A stretch of DNA of 6,907 nt from Thermoplasmata archaeon (GTDB lineage: Archaea > Thermoplasmatota > Thermoplasmata > Thermoplasmatales > Thermoplasmataceae), in the NCBI GenBank assembly GCA_021806345.1, contig JAJZXP010000113.1:1-6907 (forward strand), in the 5' to 3' direction. Below, one piece after another: positions 5,589 to 6,907 of the stretch. The stretch's first letter is position 1. Each line of letters opens with the position of its first letter. The position numbers and the translations under genes were made by a program. The notes under the pieces were generated by a model, which was given only the letters and a program-made list of their open reading frames with translations, was not told the origin of the DNA and searched no databases.

Positions 5589-6623
5589 TCACGATCTCGA
5601 ATCTGTGCTGTGCCAATGATGCCCAATATAGTTAGCCATTTCCTTTGCTGTCAGTCTTTGGGTAGTGTTTAAATGTCGTACAAAGAATTCTTCATCCGAG
5701 CCGTTCTTTTCTCTAGGCTTTACAAAGATGGGCTCCGGCGAAGCTAGAATGTCTATTCTAGCAACTGTTTTTCTATCTATGTCAATCTTACGCACTTGTA
5801 CGTTTGGAAAAATATTGTTGCCAATATAGGAACTGATCAGATTCTTCAAATGTTGAAGCCATCCATCCCAACCCTGTTTATTCTCTAACGCTGGATAATC
5901 TAACTCTATACCACATACATTCTTATTATCGTCTACGCCAACAAATAACGTTCCACCTTCGGAGTTGGCAAAAGCTGCTAAAGTCTTAATAATACTGTGT
6001 TCCACCTCTTTAATTAGTCTGTTCTCTTCTCTGATAAGAGCTTCTTTCAATTTTTTTCTTTGGGAAAGGTCATGTTCTTTCTCTATTGCTTGTTCGATTT
6101 TTGTTAAACTCTCTCTATTTAATGGAGTCATTAACGTTGATTTGAATTCAAGTCTGTCAGATTCGTCTTCAAGCATAAATAAAGCAAGTGAGTCGTAAGC
6201 GGAAAATCTGCTTTCTTGTATCAATTGTTCTTTAGCCATCTTCTGAGAGCAGAACTTAACAATCTTTTCAAAAATTTCTTTATTTATGGGCCTTATAGAA
6301 TCATACCATCTGTAGCCTGGTAACATATTTAGAAGTGAACGTATTTCTGCATTCTTTATCCTGGGCGGAAAAAATTTCTCAAAATTGGTCAGTTCCACTA
6401 TTTGTTCGCCTTTTCTGTTATCAGTCGCGTTTAAGTTTTCCTTTATCACTTCTATCTCAGCGTGACCGATGAATCTGATCTCTGCATTCCACTCCTTTTC
6501 TATGATTACTTTAGCTCCTATTTCTAAAAGATTACGATTTGGATTCGTCGATCCTATAAAGAATCTAGGTTCGTCAAAATCGAAATATTTCACTTTTCTC
6601 ATGATAAGATAAGTGTTAACCAT
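5589..6623 (-). CDS. PUA/EVE-like domain fused to Schlafen AlbA_2 domain
   Basis: The 344-residue product has two regions. Residues 1-125 resemble a PUA-superfamily (EVE/ASCH-type) fold: TYLIMRKV, FFIGSTNPNRN (21-31), LEIGAKVIIEKE (33-44), RFIGHAEIEVI (50-60), and the closing DSIRPINKEIFEKIV (108-122). EVE domains can recognise modified bases. Residues about 150-335 form an AlbA_2 (Schlafen-type) domain: ESDRLEFKSTL (154-164), a charged helical insertion (170-208), IIKTLAAFANSEGGTLFVGVDD (211-232), and FFVRHLNTTQRL (313-324). E154 and E159 show the five-residue spacing of the two catalytic glutamates of the SLFN13 RNase, and D231 or D232 could supply the aspartate, so nuclease activity is possible but unproven; many AlbA_2 proteins are instead called DNA-binding regulators. 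The ATG at 6623 is preceded by GTGATC (6628-6633), complementary to the 16S tail; Met8 is an alternative start. It follows the BglII-type gene after 15 bases, implying one operon. It is far more AT-rich than that neighbour. Confidence 0.85.
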   Translation of the reverse strand: MVNTYLIMRKVKYFDFDEPRFFIGSTNPNRNLLEIGAKVIIEKEWNAEIRFIGHAEIEVIKENLNATDNRKGEQIVELTNFEKFFPPRIKNAEIRSLLNMLPGYRWYDSIRPINKEIFEKIVKFCSQKMAKEQLIQESRFSAYDSLALFMLEDESDRLEFKSTLMTPLNRESLTKIEQAIEKEHDLSQRKKLKEALIREENRLIKEVEHSIIKTLAAFANSEGGTLFVGVDDNKNVCGIELDYPALENKQGWDGWLQHLKNLISSYIGNNIFPNVQVRKIDIDRKTVARIDILASPEPIFVKPREKNGSDEEFFVRHLNTTQRLTAKEMANYIGHHWHSTDSRS

Positions 6624-6638
6624 ACGAGATCACTAGAC

Positions 6639-6907
6639 CTAGGAATCGATCCCCATCACAATTACCGGAATATCAATATCCGCAACACCCCTGTTCTCCA
6701 GATCCCACTTTATCTGCTCAAAATAAGAAACCCCTGAGGACATCTGATCAGCCATGTTCTTCATTGGCACGATTTCAATTCCGGCATCAATAACATTATG
6801 GTTATGGAAAATGGTCATCTTTGCTGAGACATTGTAGGCCATGAAGGCATACTTCCCGAACTGCACTTCCACACCTAATCTATTCTTCACAAAATCCATC
6901 TCCCTGA
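6639..6907 (-). CDS. BglII-family restriction endonuclease, C-terminal part
   Basis: This gene runs off the right edge; the frame remains open there, with Arg-Glu codons before the Met at 6899, so that Met is probably internal and the true start lies outside. The visible 86-88 residues match the C-terminal part of BglII-like type II restriction endonucleases. BglII uses D84, E93 and Q95 to bind metal and cut DNA. Here D2, E11 and Q13 (numbered from the Met at 6899) in DFVKNRLGVEVQFGKY have the same 9- and 2-residue spacing, including the unusual Q in place of the common K of PD-(D/E)XK nucleases. Further conserved-looking blocks are AKMTIFHNH, IDAGIEIVP, and SSGVSYFEQIKWDLENRG. No methyltransferase is visible; it may lie beyond the edge or be absent. 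The PUA-like/AlbA_2 gene follows within 15 bases. Target sequence cannot be read from this fragment. Confidence 0.82.
   Translation of the reverse strand, partial: REMDFVKNRLGVEVQFGKYAFMAYNVSAKMTIFHNHNVIDAGIEIVPMKNMADQMSSGVSYFEQIKWDLENRGVADIDIPVIVMGIDS

Noticed and set aside
5965..6198. Plus-strand open frame rich in Ser and Leu
   Set aside because: It is the antisense shadow of the AlbA_2 region, where the minus strand carries clear family motifs.

Overview
The window looks like accessory DNA from an archaeon, most plausibly a Thermoplasmata-like member (inference). Three genes (starting at 1597, 2887 and 4688) have a TATA-like box centred 23-26 bases before the start codon and no usable Shine-Dalgarno sequence. 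This is the arrangement of leaderless archaeal transcripts. Only the first gene (86) has a strong ribosome binding site. The DNA is AT-rich and its arginine codons are mostly AGA/AGG. No rRNA, tRNA or housekeeping gene is present to fix the species.

Layout, left to right. Positions 86-820 (+) encode a protein with an RHH-like N-terminus and a coiled coil. Positions 950-1462 (+) encode the zinc-metallopeptidase half of an ArdC-like antirestriction protein, and coding-like sequence continues upstream to 854 with no start codon. Positions 1597-2541 (+) encode a membrane-anchored coiled-coil protein of unknown function. A 345-base non-coding stretch follows, containing a perfect hairpin and other small repeats. 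Positions 2887-3519 (+) encode a short tyrosine recombinase with a complete set of catalytic residues. Positions 3542-4519 (+), 22 bases downstream, encode a protein with a CBS-like region and a C-terminal HEPN-like R-x4-H motif. Positions 4688-5278 (+) encode an unrecognised cysteine-containing protein. A 310-base gap follows, with a 16-bp palindrome, and then genes converge from the other strand.

On the minus strand, the window edge cuts a BglII-family restriction endonuclease (6639-6907, its 5' part is outside). Its stop codon is 15 bases before the start of 5589-6623, which encodes a PUA/EVE-like domain joined to a Schlafen-type AlbA_2 domain.

Taken together, the window resembles a mobile or defence-associated island: a recombinase, an antirestriction remnant, a restriction endonuclease and two proteins with folds that are often ribonucleases (HEPN and Schlafen/AlbA_2). 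Base composition is mosaic. The genes at 86, 950, 2887 and 6639 are richer in G+C than those at 1597, 3542, 4688 and 5589, as if AT-rich cargo had been inserted between backbone genes. The most interesting units are the PUA-like/AlbA_2 gene behind the BglII-type nuclease and the CBS-HEPN gene behind the recombinase. All functional links are inferred from domains and spacing.
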